Numbered from the stretch's first letter, positions 24,761 to 33,366 are shown. The stretch is 64,000 nucleotides of DNA from Streptomyces sp. NBC_00440 (GCF_036014215.1 NZ_CP107921.1:4274001-4338000); one strand, 5' to 3'. Made by a program: numbers and translations. Notes: generated from the sequence alone by a model not told the origin.

Positions 24761-25417
24761 ATGACCCCTGCCCTGCCCCCACCCATCCGTCCGCGCCGGG
24801 CGCTGCACTCCGTCGCGACCGACGAGACCACGACCCGGCTCGCTCTCGCGGCCCGCGACGGAGACCCCGAGTCCGTGGAGGAGTTCATCCGCGCACTGCG
24901 CCTCGACGTCTGGCGCTACGTGGCCTACCTCAGCGCGGAGCCCCAGTCGGCCGACGATCTGACCCAGGAGACCTTCCTGCGCGCCCTGCGCAGCCTGCCC
25001 GGTTTTGAGGGCCGCTCGTCCGCGCGTACCTGGCTTCTGTCCATCGCCCGGCGCACCGTCGTGGACAGCTTCCGCCGCGCCGCCGCCCGGCCGGCGGTCT
25101 CCCGCCGCGAGGACTGGCAGTCCGCGGCTGAGCAGTCCCAGCCGGGTGGACTGCCGGGATTCGACGACGGCATCGCGCTGGCGGAACTGCTGGCGACAGT
25201 CCCGGAGGACGGCCGCAGAGCGTTCGTGCTCACCCAACTGGTCGGACTGCCCTATGCCGAAGCCGCCCTCGTCATCGGCTGCCCGATCGGAACGGTGCGC
25301 TCCCGGGTGGCTCGCGCCCGCAGCACCCTGCTTCAGCTGATCACCGAGTCCGACGATCCCGCCGGACCGCCTCCCCGCGATCCGGTTCAGGTCATACGGA
25401 TGCCGGCTGTCGCCTGA
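24761..25417 (+). CDS. ECF RNA polymerase sigma factor, SigC-like
   Basis: 218 residues from ATG 24761. Region 2 is VEEFIRALRLDVWRYVAYLS plus SADDLTQETFLRALRSLPGFEGRSSARTWLLSIAR. Region 4 is LLATVPEDGRRAFVLTQLVGLPYAEAALVIGCPIGTVRSRVARAR. The wording of both blocks closely resembles M. tuberculosis SigC, including VAYLS, SSARTWLL and GCP.GT.RSRVARAR. No anti-sigma gene is adjacent, as in SigC. Four 7-bp ATCCCGT repeats lie just upstream. It likely controls a small metal-related regulon. Confidence 0.88.
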   Translation: MTPALPPPIRPRRALHSVATDETTTRLALAARDGDPESVEEFIRALRLDVWRYVAYLSAEPQSADDLTQETFLRALRSLPGFEGRSSARTWLLSIARRTVVDSFRRAAARPAVSRREDWQSAAEQSQPGGLPGFDDGIALAELLATVPEDGRRAFVLTQLVGLPYAEAALVIGCPIGTVRSRVARARSTLLQLITESDDPAGPPPRDPVQVIRMPAVA

Positions 25418-25460
25418 CAACGGCGTACGGAGGGGATGGGCCGCCCTGACAGATCTGGAC

Positions 25461-25499
25461 GGCCGAGAGGCCCGGGCCGACGGCCCGGGCCTCTCGGCC
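25461..25499. terminator. Strong bidirectional hairpin
   Basis: A perfect 18-bp stem with a 3-nt loop (GAC) separates the convergent sigma factor and carboxypeptidase genes. It is the strongest hairpin in this part of the window. Confidence 0.85.
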
Positions 25500-25531
25500 G
25501 GGATGCAGTGCTCTCAGCGCTCTCAGCGCTC

Positions 25532-27187
25532 TCAGCCTTCTCCTCGCGCCGCCGCCTCCTGCAAGTACGCGGAGATCATGGCGAGGTCATTGCCGATATC
25601 CAGCACACCGTTGACGTCGGTTGTCGGGGTGGAGGCGCCGTTCACGCCCGCGAAGAAGACGTCGAAGCGGCCGTTGCCCTTGTCCAGGTAGCCGGCGATC
25701 GTGATGGCGCCGACGGCCAGGCGGTTGTTGAGCGCATCCAGCCCGACGGCGGCGCCGGTCTTGGCGAACACCTTCCCGCGGGCGGCGCAGTGGGTGCAGT
25801 TGTCGGCCAGCAGGCCGTCGACGCCGAGGATGGGCAGCGCATTCCGGAAGACCTTGGCCTCGGGGGTGTGCTGCCAGTACGTCAGCAACTGCACCACGGC
25901 CTTGGGCGTGGTGCGGTCGGCGGGGTTCCCGCCCCGGCCGTCCAGGAGCTGGACCTGTTTGCGGTCGACGCCCGCGCGATCCAGGAAGCCGGCCAGCACC
26001 GGGAAGCCGTCCATGCAGTGCTTGCTGCCGGTCGCGACGGCCATCAGACAGATGGCGAGGTTGCCGCCCAGGTTGTGGCTGACCTTGAAGATGAGCTTGG
26101 CGTACTGGGAGAACGGCGGCGAGGTGTAAAGAGCCACGCGCGGGCGGCCCTTGTACGAGCCGGGGAGTTGCCCGACCGGGTTGGCACCGGTCGGCTTCGC
26201 CGTCACCTTCACCCCGGCCCGCCCCAGCGCCTCGATCAGCGCGGTGCGTCCGAAGGCCGCCGGATCGGCGATGGGCGACACCTTCAGAGCCGGTTCGGAG
26301 CCGGCCGCGACGGTGCCGGAAAGCCGGATCCGGGTGCCGTTGTCGGAGGTCGTCACCTGGATGTCCGTCGGCTGCCCCGCCGCCACGGTCTTCACCGACG
26401 ACGTGACGCGGTACGGGGCGACTTTCGGCCGCCAGTCCAGTTGTGCGGGCGCGCCGGGGTGGGCCCCGGGGGTGGTCAGCAGGTCGATGAGATTGTCGTT
26501 GACCATCAGCGGCGTCGGTTCGGGGATGAAGGTCGGCTCGGGCTGGAAGAGCCGGTCGTCGACGACCACGTTCCCATTGACGCGGGTGATGCCGGATTTC
26601 CGTACCTGCTGCGCGAGCTTGTTGATCCCGGCGAGCGGGTTCTCCGGAGTGAGCGTGGCGCCGGGGAAGTCGTTGGCGTACGTGTGGTCGAGGTCGGTGT
26701 AGTCGACCGTGCCGTCGGGGCGGGTCCTGCCGCCCATGGTCAGGTCGCCCTGGGCGACGAGGCCGAGGTTGCCGTTCAGCGTGGTTCCGCGGCGCTCGCC
26801 GACCGCGTAGACCGGCGTCTTGAAGCGGTGGCCGCCGCCGAGGGTGTCCCACTCTCCGGAGGTGCCGAACAGCTTGGCCACCGACCCGGGGATGAAGAAC
26901 TGTTCGGCGAACCGGCTGTGGATGACCCGTCCGTTGTCCGGGTCCTGCTGGAGCAGGCCCCACTGGGCGTTGGGGTAGTCCGGCTTCCGCATGATCTCCG
27001 TGATCCGCGGATCGAGCCGGCCGGAACCGCCGTGGTCGGGCGACGAGGCCGCCTGGGCTGCCCCGCCCGAAGTCAGGGCCAGGAGCAGCAGGGCACAACA
27101 TCCGGCGCCAAAGCGATGCCGAAGGGACCCGGAATTCTCTCCACGCACTGCGATACGCACTGTTCGTCCCGATGGTTTCCTGTCCAT
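25532..27187 (-). CDS. D-alanyl-D-alanine carboxypeptidase/endopeptidase (S13, PBP4/DacB type)
   Basis: 551 residues from ATG 27187; the frame stays open to 27262. A Sec signal peptide spans about residues 24-46 (FGAGCCALLLLALTSGGAAQA). The class-C penicillin-binding motifs are complete: S102-V-A-K105, SHN at 370-372 and KTG at 476-478. As in family S13, long insertions separate SxxK from SxN. It is exported and trims or cleaves peptidoglycan peptide stems. A triple GCTCTCA-type repeat follows its stop codon (25509-25537). Confidence 0.92.
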   Translation of the reverse strand: MDRKPSGRTVRIAVRGENSGSLRHRFGAGCCALLLLALTSGGAAQAASSPDHGGSGRLDPRITEIMRKPDYPNAQWGLLQQDPDNGRVIHSRFAEQFFIPGSVAKLFGTSGEWDTLGGGHRFKTPVYAVGERRGTTLNGNLGLVAQGDLTMGGRTRPDGTVDYTDLDHTYANDFPGATLTPENPLAGINKLAQQVRKSGITRVNGNVVVDDRLFQPEPTFIPEPTPLMVNDNLIDLLTTPGAHPGAPAQLDWRPKVAPYRVTSSVKTVAAGQPTDIQVTTSDNGTRIRLSGTVAAGSEPALKVSPIADPAAFGRTALIEALGRAGVKVTAKPTGANPVGQLPGSYKGRPRVALYTSPPFSQYAKLIFKVSHNLGGNLAICLMAVATGSKHCMDGFPVLAGFLDRAGVDRKQVQLLDGRGGNPADRTTPKAVVQLLTYWQHTPEAKVFRNALPILGVDGLLADNCTHCAARGKVFAKTGAAVGLDALNNRLAVGAITIAGYLDKGNGRFDVFFAGVNGASTPTTDVNGVLDIGNDLAMISAYLQEAAARGEG

Positions 27188-27599
27188 GGCGTCAGGTATG
27201 GACCCCGATGGGCGCCGGAGACGGGCGGCGCGAATGGTTGTCACCCGAACGGCACGGCGCATTCGTCGAAAGGCGCAGCGAACGCCCGGTCGACACGGCC
27301 GGTCGGCGACAGCGGCCGCGCTTCAGTCTCAAGGGGCCTGCCCTCAGCGGCTCGGACAGCGCGCCCCAAGGTGCGCGACCGCACCGGCGACAGAGTCGGG
27401 GTGTCGGAGTCAGGGTGCCTCCTGTCTGAGCCATCTGCCCGGGCGGGGCGAGGACCGACGCCAGGGCCGCCGCCGTCATCCGTGAGGTCAATACGCCTGT
27501 GACAGAACGAAGACGTCGCGGAGGACGGCCTGTAACCCGGTGCGAGATAGAAATACTTCAGTCCGCACGCACCGACCGCACTCTTTCTGGGGGAACACC
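27188..27599. other. Divergent intergenic region
   Basis: A 412-bp region between the divergent carboxypeptidase and lipoprotein genes, expected to hold both promoters. Short ORFs here lack coding bias and ribosome sites. No gene is seen. Confidence 0.4.
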
Positions 27600-28295
27600 G
27601 TGAAGTACACCCGCATCACTGCTCTCGCCGCCATCAGCCTCGCCGCCACCCTCTCGCTCACCGCCTGCGGCAACGACGCCTCCGGAAAGAACGCGTCGTC
27701 CCAGGGTTCCTCGTCCTCGGCTTCCTCCTCGGACGGTGGCTCGAAGTCGGAGAGCGGCACGGGCTCGGCCTCTTCGACCTCTTCGTCTTCTTCCTCCTCG
27801 GGCGGCAGCTCGAAGTCGGAGGGCGGCTCGGGCTCCGGTGAGGACACCAAGGCCGGCGCCGCGAACGGCGCGACGACGACCGGCAGCAAGGTCACGTTCT
27901 GCAAGACGGAGGATCTGGCCATCGACGCCCAGGACTCCTCGCCCGACGCGACCACCGGCACGATCGACATCACCATGATGAACCGGGGTTCGACCACCTG
28001 CTCGGCGTCGGGCTTCGCCGGCGTCGACATCAAGGACTCCGACCACACCTCGGAGCCCATACCGCGCGGCCACGCCGTGCCGCGTATCACCACCCTGAAG
28101 CCCGGCGATGCCGCTGTCTTCAACCTCTCCTACACCATCGACCCCAGCGGCAACAGCCTCACGCACCCGACCAACATCGAGGTGACGCCCCCGAACGAGA
28201 CCCACACCGTGAGCCTGAAGTGGCCTGCGGGCGCTGGGCAGATCAAGGGCAGCTACGCCGACGTCGAGGTCTACCCCACGCACACGACCAACTAG
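27600..28295 (+). CDS. Secreted lipoprotein with DUF4232 domain
   Basis: 231 residues from GTG 27600 (GGGGGAAC upstream). The signal peptide ends in a lipobox, LSLTAC, so the mature protein is lipid-anchored outside the membrane. A Ser/Gly/Thr-rich linker (residues 27-95) leads to a C-terminal domain with FCKTEDLAIDA, MMNRGSTTCSASGFAGVDI and PGDAAVFNLSY, the pattern of DUF4232 seen in many actinobacterial lipoproteins. Function is unknown. Confidence 0.88.
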   Translation: MKYTRITALAAISLAATLSLTACGNDASGKNASSQGSSSSASSSDGGSKSESGTGSASSTSSSSSSSGGSSKSEGGSGSGEDTKAGAANGATTTGSKVTFCKTEDLAIDAQDSSPDATTGTIDITMMNRGSTTCSASGFAGVDIKDSDHTSEPIPRGHAVPRITTLKPGDAAVFNLSYTIDPSGNSLTHPTNIEVTPPNETHTVSLKWPAGAGQIKGSYADVEVYPTHTTN

Positions 28296-28302
28296 AGGTA
28301 GT

Positions 28303-28351
28303 GCCAGCGGCCAGCGGCCAGCGGCCAGCGGCCAGCGGCCAGCGGCCAGCG
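28303..28351 (+). repeat. Seven-copy 7-bp tandem repeat (GCCAGCG)
   Basis: Seven perfect tandem copies of GCCAGCG begin 7 bp after the lipoprotein stop codon; an eighth is degenerate. It is non-coding, likely length-variable. Confidence 0.9.
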
Positions 28352-28355
28352 GCAA

Positions 28356-28984
28356 GCAGCCAGCTCTGCGGCAACGTCCCGCCGGCTCACGCCCCTACGC
28401 AGCACGTGGACAATGCCCCGCCGGGCCGGTCCCCTCGTAGGACACGATCCAAGACTGCGACGAGTACTTGTCGCTTCGTTGTTCCGGGCATCAAATGACC
28501 GCCCGTAGTCACTTACGGGCCGGGTCACGGGGCGGCAGCCCGCCGGACACAGGCCCTTCGCAGCCGGAAGTGCGCACCCGATTACCTGTGCAGTGCCACA
28601 GGACACACGTCTCTGCACCGGGTCGCGAACACCCGCCGCACGCCACCCCTTCGGGCGCCAGGCCATTTACCTTCCCCACCTGGTCCTGTCCTCTCACGCC
28701 GCGATTCCTTGGCGGGGAACGCGCGCGAGGACGCGGACCAGGAGTGGCTCTACGACGATGCGATGGACGGGATCGATGAAAATCCCGTCGCGGAGGGTCT
28801 CGGCATCGCGCGGCGGATCTCGGCATCGCGCCCATGCCGGTCGGACCGTGGTTCACGCCCTCCGACGACCGCCGGTACGTCCATCCGTATGCCGCCGACG
28901 CGCCCGCAGCCGAGATGAACTGAGCGCCACAAGAGGCGAGGGCTTTGGAGCTTCGGTTCTGTAGAGCCGTTGTCTGTAGAGCAG
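28356..28984. other. Non-coding or decayed stretch
   Basis: About 630 bp without a convincing gene. A 7-bp hairpin (GCCCGTA/TACGGGC) lies at 28501-28520. Short open frames (for example plus-strand 28709-28918) have no ribosome site or recognisable domain. It adjoins a transposase relic and is probably a degraded insertion zone. Confidence 0.4.
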
Positions 28985-29245
28985 TTGACAGGGGCGCACC
29001 TCTGTCGCGTGCGCACGGTCTTCAGCTCGAACGACCCCGCGCCGTCGCAGGGAACGGGTTTCGCCCCGCGCCGACCTCGGCCAGGAACTCCTTGCAGCGG
29101 GTGCCGTTGCGGCTGTTGCCGCCGTTCTTCCCCGCCGGATCGTGCCGGTCATATCCGAGCTGATCGGCGATCTCGCCCCCCAGGGACGAGTCCAGCAGCC
29201 GCTTGGCCGGCTGCTGCCAGAGCTCGGCCTGGGCGCCCGCAGTGT
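28985..29245 (-). pseudogene. IS256-family transposase relic (N-terminal part)
   Basis: Translating the minus strand from about 29245 gives SSLGGEIADQLGYDRHDPAG and KNGGNSRNGTR. This closely matches the N-terminal region of IS256/mutator transposases (GE.TDHLGY..HDPAGRNGGNSRNG..). A frameshift near 29050 moves the continuation GSFELKTVRTRQR to another frame, and the catalytic DDE region is absent. It is a truncated, inactive remnant on the opposite strand to the sigma gene that follows. Confidence 0.75.
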
Positions 29246-29323
29246 GACGCAGGTCTCATGATGTGCGTGCAGCAAACGGGACCGCTTTCCCGTCGAGGAG
29301 GGGTGACAGGAAGGGATGGGGAT

Positions 29324-29896
29324 GTGGACCTGGCAACCGAGCACGATGTCCGTATCGGAATCAGCAAGTCCGGACCGGCGGAGTCGCAGTACGACTTCCA
29401 CGGCTTTGTCGTCGCCCGGTCGGCCGTACTGTTCCGAGGTGCCCTCGTCCTGACGGGGAATCACGAGGCCGCGGAGGACCTGGTCCAGGAGACCCTGGAG
29501 CGGGCCTGCCGCAAGTGGCGCACCATCGCCGCCAAGGACTCTCCGGAGGCGTACGTGCGGCGGATCATGGTGAACCTGGCCAACGACCGGTGGCGGAGGT
29601 TCCGCCGCATGGTCCCGCATCAGGACGGCGACCGTGCCGCCCCCGGGGACCAGTACGGGCGAGTGGACACGAGGGACCAGTTGGTCCGGGCGCTCCAGGG
29701 TCTGCCGATGCGCATGCGGACGGTCGTGGTGCTGCGGTATTTCCATGAGTTGTCGGATGACGAGATAGCGGCTGACCTGAAGATCTCGCCAGGCACCGTG
29801 CGGTCCCAGCTCGCTCGCGGTATGGACAAGCTCAGAGGCCAGTTCCCCGCACTCTCCAGCCCTTCAACACCGCAGCCGACGGAGGGAGTCCAATGA
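29324..29896 (+). CDS. ECF RNA polymerase sigma factor (SigE/SACE-like)
   Basis: 190 residues from GTG 29324, chosen for the GGAAGGGATGGGG site; GTG 29303 is possible but its GGAGG is too close. Region 2 is FHGFVVARSAVLFRGALVLTGNHEAAEDLVQETLERACRKW and region 4 is RALQGLPMRMRTVVVLRYFHELSDDEIAADLKISPGTVRSQLARGMDKLR. This is the SigE-like family common in Streptomyces, often paired with a one-TM protein. The following gene overlaps its stop by 4 bp. An IS256 relic lies directly upstream and may have supplied or displaced the promoter. Confidence 0.88.
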   Translation: MDLATEHDVRIGISKSGPAESQYDFHGFVVARSAVLFRGALVLTGNHEAAEDLVQETLERACRKWRTIAAKDSPEAYVRRIMVNLANDRWRRFRRMVPHQDGDRAAPGDQYGRVDTRDQLVRALQGLPMRMRTVVVLRYFHELSDDEIAADLKISPGTVRSQLARGMDKLRGQFPALSSPSTPQPTEGVQ

Positions 29897-30393
29897 GTTC
29901 ACACGATTCGCCGCCGTCCGGCTGCACATCCTTCGAGATGGAACTGGTGAATGCCATGAACGACTTCGTGAACACCACCCCGACGCCGCACTTCGATACG
30001 GCCACCATCGCGCGCGGGGCTCGTCGCAAGCGGGCCACGGCCATCGCGGGCATCGCCACCGCCCTCGTCGTGGCCGGTGCGGGCACCGCCCTGGCGGTCG
30101 GCGCCGTCGGCAGCGGTTCGGACACCGCGCGGCCGGCCGCCGCTGCCGCCGCCGACAGCACCACCTTGCTTGTCCGCACCAGCGACGGCGGGACCGCCAC
30201 GGAGCGGCTGGCCGGCGTGAGTTCGGCGAGGGCCAGGGTGTCGCTCGTCCACTTCGGCCTCACACCCAAGTTCACCCGGGTCCAGAAGGCCGACTGCACG
30301 AAGCCGGAGGACGCAGTGGTCTCGCTCTCGCCGCATGCCCCGACGGTCGTGCACGCGGGCGACACGGTCCTCGTAACCACCTGCTACCGCTGA
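29893..30393 (+). CDS. Single-TM membrane protein, putative sigma-factor partner
   Basis: 166 residues from ATG 29893, overlapping the sigma stop (ATGA). A cytoplasmic N-terminus of about 50 residues is followed by one span (ATAIAGIATALVVAGAGTALAVG) and an exported C-terminal domain. That domain ends with SPHAPTVVHAGDTVLVTTCY, vaguely PASTA-like. There is no HxxxCxxC zinc motif, so it is not a classic ZAS anti-sigma factor. Position and coupling suggest it binds or senses for the sigma factor; this is inference. Confidence 0.75.
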   Translation: MSSHDSPPSGCTSFEMELVNAMNDFVNTTPTPHFDTATIARGARRKRATAIAGIATALVVAGAGTALAVGAVGSGSDTARPAAAAAADSTTLLVRTSDGGTATERLAGVSSARARVSLVHFGLTPKFTRVQKADCTKPEDAVVSLSPHAPTVVHAGDTVLVTTCYR

Positions 30394-30447
30394 CCCCGGC
30401 GGAACCGGCCTGACCGAGCCGGGCCGACCGGACAGAGGCAGGACAGA

Positions 30448-30482
30448 GGGTGGTGGCCCCGTCGGAACCGGGGCCACCACCC
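30448..30482 (+). terminator. Hairpin terminator after the sigma operon
   Basis: A 14-bp stem (GGGTGGTGGCCCCG / CGGGGCCACCACCC) with a 7-nt loop lies 55 bp downstream of the membrane partner gene. Confidence 0.85.
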
Positions 30483-30666
30483 CCCTGCATTCCACCACGC
30501 GTCGCCCCTGGGACGGAGTGCGTCAGCATCGAGGTGGAAGGACCGGACGCGTTCGGGGGCCAGGTCCAGCGCGCCCGAGGCGAGGGGCCGGCCTCCGTGC
30601 GATCACCAGTCTTCATGCGGAGCCTCCAACTCCTGGAGCCGTCCCCGATTTTGTCGGCACGCGTGT

Positions 30667-30858
30667 ACTAACGCTTTTCGGGCCGGCCGTCGTACTCCTC
30701 GCGGGTGGTGCGGACATCCTCGATGTGCTGCACGGACCACTCCGTGAGCGCTTTCAGGGAGCCTCGCAGCGTCTGGCCGAGCGGCGGCGTCGGGGCGTAC
30801 TCCACGCGGATCGGCGCCTCCGGGTACACCGTTCGCAGGATCACGGGCTCAGATCGTG
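30667..30858 (-). pseudogene. HxlR-family regulator remnant (C-terminal part)
   Basis: On the minus strand the frame ending at TAG 30667 reads RTVYPEAPIRVEYAPTPP then LGQTLRGSLKALTEWSVQHI. These are the C-terminal wing and last helices of HxlR-type winged-helix regulators (usual form VPPRVEYSLT..GRSL..VL..L..W). No start or recognition helix exists upstream before 30860, so it is 5'-truncated. It lies just outside the outermost tRNA-Gly repeat. Confidence 0.65.
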
Positions 30859-30973
30859 CGGCTCCTGTTCGTACTCCGCGATGTCCATGGCCCCAGCAGA
30901 GTTGGGGCTTGCGGCACTAAGCGCTGCCAGGCATCGAGCAACCTGGCCCCTTGAGCGGTCTGGACGACAGAGA

Positions 30974-30998
30974 AGCCCCAGGGCGCTGACCTGGGGCT
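30974..30998 (-). terminator. Hairpin beside the outer att repeat
   Basis: A 9-bp stem, AGCCCCAGG/CCTGGGGCT, with a 7-nt loop sits directly beside the 31005 repeat. It occupies the same position as the terminator downstream of the intact tRNA-Gly gene, suggesting that both were captured together. Confidence 0.7.
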
Positions 30999-31004
30999 AA
31001 GTAA

Positions 31005-31048
31005 GGGAGTGAGTGACGGCAATCGAACCCGCGCTCTGAGCTTGGGAA
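31005..31048 (-). repeat. att-like copy of the tRNA-Gly(CCC) 3' end (outermost)
   Basis: 44 nt match the 3' part of the tRNA-Gly gene at 44580-44623 with three mismatches. It covers the T arm, 3' acceptor strand and part of the anticodon arm, and stops at the same point (GGGAA) as the copy at 33323. It is the distal attachment-site scar of the outer element. Confidence 0.85.
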
Positions 31049-31306
31049 TCACCGGCCCTTTGCTTGCACCGGCAAGCTGACCAGGAGGAGACAGATGCCA
31101 GGGTGAACCCTAAGGGCTCACCCTGGCACCCGTGGGTCCCCGCCCAGTCGGGCACGGACATTTCTGATCCGTAGATCTAGCCGGATCGGTCGGGGATGGC
31201 TATTTCGGCTGCTACCGAGCCCTGGAGGGGCACTACCGGACGCGGGCGATTGCCGGGGTTGTGGTATCTGGCTGCTGTACCGCAGGATCCAGACGGGGGT
31301 GTGACC

Positions 31307-31666
31307 ATGGAACGGCATGAGCTCGAATCGCTGTTGGTCGGTGATGACGAGGCGTCAACGATAGCTCTTGCCACCCTCCGCAGCGGCGCCACCTACTGGG
31401 TGGGAGACCGAGCACAACACGCAGGCCAGCATGCCGGAGTCTTCAAGGGCCGACTTCAGCGCATGCGGAAACACGGACTCGAACCTCTTTGGCTGGAACG
31501 AGCAGTTCAGCTCGTCCGCGAGCATGGCCGGCCAGTGCGCACAGGGCTGATCGATTCTGCCGATCGGGCATGGACCACGCTGTTCTTCCTCACCGAGGAC
31601 GGCAGCGCACTAGTGGCCTGCGCCGGCTGGCCGCTGCCACTGGTTGCCAGAGAGCCACCGCTTTAG
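31307..31666 (+). CDS. Hypothetical protein in element A
   Basis: 119 residues from ATG 31307. No family is recognised. It begins MERHELESLLVGDD and continues with a mixed alpha/beta composition (LKVWERAVQ-like helices, AWTTLFFLTEDGSALVAC strands). G/C content is lower than in flanking chromosome, in keeping with mobile DNA. Ribosome site is weak. Confidence 0.5.
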   Translation: MERHELESLLVGDDEASTIALATLRSGATYWVGDRAQHAGQHAGVFKGRLQRMRKHGLEPLWLERAVQLVREHGRPVRTGLIDSADRAWTTLFFLTEDGSALVACAGWPLPLVAREPPL

Positions 31667-31899
31667 CAGCGGGGTGGGGTGAGTTGGGGGCTGACCTGCG
31701 GATGCCTACTTCGGCGTCCACTGGCTATGGCCGTTGCTGATCGCTACGGTTTCCCGCGAGTTCCCGCCCGATATGGCGCGGTTGTGGCACAGGGACTTCT
31801 GCGATCCGAAGTTATCCCAGTCTCGGGGAATGGCCTTCGTGTGCCCGTGCGAGCCGAGACCCTGTACTCGGCAAGTCACTCAACCGTTCTGGGGGATGT

Positions 31900-32496
31900 A
31901 TGTCTGGCAACGTTCTATCCGAAGCAGCGCTAGCTGTGTCGATTGTGGCATTCGGGCTGTCGTTGGTCGCCACGCTGGCTCAGAGGCGGAGGGCCAACAT
32001 GGAGATTGCTCGTGCACTCCACGTTGACTTGACCTCGGGTGTTGTGGCGGAAGCGCGCAGGCCCCTTGGTGAACTCGCGTTCGCAGTCAGAAGTGACTGG
32101 GAAGCCGAGGATGACGCGAACCCTGAGCAGGTGCTGATCCGGAGCGGTGTGGACGCGGCGGAGTTGCGACATCACTACTTCGTCTTGCTGTGGTGCTTCG
32201 AGCGAATTTGGCATGGTTACCAGGTGATTAACCGCGACCGTGTGCTTGGCCTCGGGGCAGACAAAGAGTTCGCGAGCATGCTGGGGTGGCATGTGCGGAA
32301 CTGGTCCGAAGACTTGCCCGCGATCAAGCAGGCCCTGGAGACGAAAGTGGGCAAGATCCATGACGGCGACTCTGCTCGGGCGCTTGCTGAGCTGGGGGAC
32401 GCAGTGTTGACAGATGCGGACATCAGAATGATGCGAAGCAGGCTGGGACAGATGAGTTTGCAGCCCATAGGCGGACCTGCGTGGTGGCATGGGTAG
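31900..32496 (+). CDS. Hypothetical protein with N-terminal membrane span
   Basis: 198 residues from ATG 31900. One hydrophobic segment (AALAVSIVAFGLSLVATLA) at residues 8-26 is followed by a basic patch and a helical cytoplasmic domain (HHYFVLLWCFERIWHGYQVI). Small one-TM proteins of this layout are common cargo in actinobacterial islands. Function unknown. G/C content is low for this genome. Confidence 0.6.
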   Translation: MSGNVLSEAALAVSIVAFGLSLVATLAQRRRANMEIARALHVDLTSGVVAEARRPLGELAFAVRSDWEAEDDANPEQVLIRSGVDAAELRHHYFVLLWCFERIWHGYQVINRDRVLGLGADKEFASMLGWHVRNWSEDLPAIKQALETKVGKIHDGDSARALAELGDAVLTDADIRMMRSRLGQMSLQPIGGPAWWHG

Positions 32497-32500
32497 AGCA

Positions 32501-33259
32501 GGCGCTGAGCCCACCACCGTACGAACGACCTTGACGCCCTGGGCGCGGCTGCTCGGCTTTGCCTGGGTCGGAGGTGGTCGGGATGGAAGCCTTCACCACG
32601 CTCGCCACGACATACCGGCACTCGCGGACGCGGCTCCCCTCGTTGCTCAGGTAGACGGCTTTGGCGAACGAGCTGGGCCCCGTTGGCGGCTGATGGTCTT
32701 CCTCGGTGCCTATGGACCGATGCGGCCAGAGGAACAAGCGGAACTGCGTCGCAAGGATGTGGACGTGGATGGAGTAGCCATCCGTATTCGTTTGGCTGCG
32801 CCTGAGCTGACCACAGGGCACCGTGCGCTTGGGGGCACCAAGTCGCAAGCGGGTAAGCGCCTCGTGGTGCTGCGGCGGCATCTCGACTGGTACGCCGAGA
32901 AAGGACCGGACGGGCTGCTGTTCGTCGGGGAGAAGGACAAGCCGTTCCGGCGCTCCACCTTCGGGCGGAAGCGGCGCAAGGCGCGTGCTCATGTTGGTCT
33001 CCCGGACGATTTCCGGTTCTACGATCTGCGTCATACCGGGCACACTCTGACGACCCGATCGGGTGCCACGCTGAAGGACACGATGGCGCGTGCCGGTCAG
33101 TCCTCGGAACGGGCCGCGCTGATCTATCAGCACTCCGACCAGGAGCGGCAGAAAGAGGTGGCCTCGGGCCTGGACTCGATGGTCAGGCGGGAACGCCAGA
33201 AGGGCGCTACCGGTACCGAGGATCATCGATCGGGCACGCAACGGGCACGAGAGTCTTAG
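32501..33259 (+). pseudogene. Truncated tyrosine recombinase (integrase)
   Basis: The C-terminal catalytic domain is well preserved, about residues 60-250: GAYGPMRPEEQAELRR with the first Arg, GTKSQAGKR with the beta-hairpin Lys, FYDLRHTGHTL and RAGQSSERAALIYQHSD with the Tyr nucleophile. The FYDLRH variant is usual in Streptomyces element integrases. The N-terminal core-binding and arm-binding domains are missing, and no credible start is seen. The 3' end is 64 bp from the inner att repeat, the normal integrase position. The left boundary given is approximate. Confidence 0.75.
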
Positions 33260-33322
33260 ACTGGTCTGGACAACACAAAGGCCCGGGCTGGGGATCACGT
33301 CCCTGACCTGGGCCTTGGCTGG

Positions 33323-33366
33323 TGGAGCGAGTGACGGGAATCGAACCCGCGCTCTGAGCTTGGGAA
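33323..33366 (-). repeat. att-like copy of the tRNA-Gly(CCC) 3' end (inner)
   Basis: 44 nt identical to the tRNA-Gly gene segment 44580-44623, including the CCA end, the T arm and the end point at GGGAA. An AAGGCCC...GGGCCTT hairpin lies at 33278-33316, matching the tRNA terminator position. It is the shared border of the two stacked elements. Confidence 0.92.

Larger units (their letters stand above)
31005..33366. mobile_element. Decayed integrative element A at tRNA-Gly
   Basis: This 2.3-kb segment is bounded by direct repeats of the tRNA-Gly 3' end (31005 and 33323). It holds two hypothetical genes and a truncated tyrosine recombinase next to the inner repeat. Replication, transfer and excision genes are missing, so it is a relic of a once larger element. 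Confidence 0.7.

Noticed and set aside
28709..28918. Short plus-strand open frame beginning MAGNAREDADQEW
   Set aside because: No ribosome site, no recognisable domain, Arg/Pro-rich tail from GC bias.
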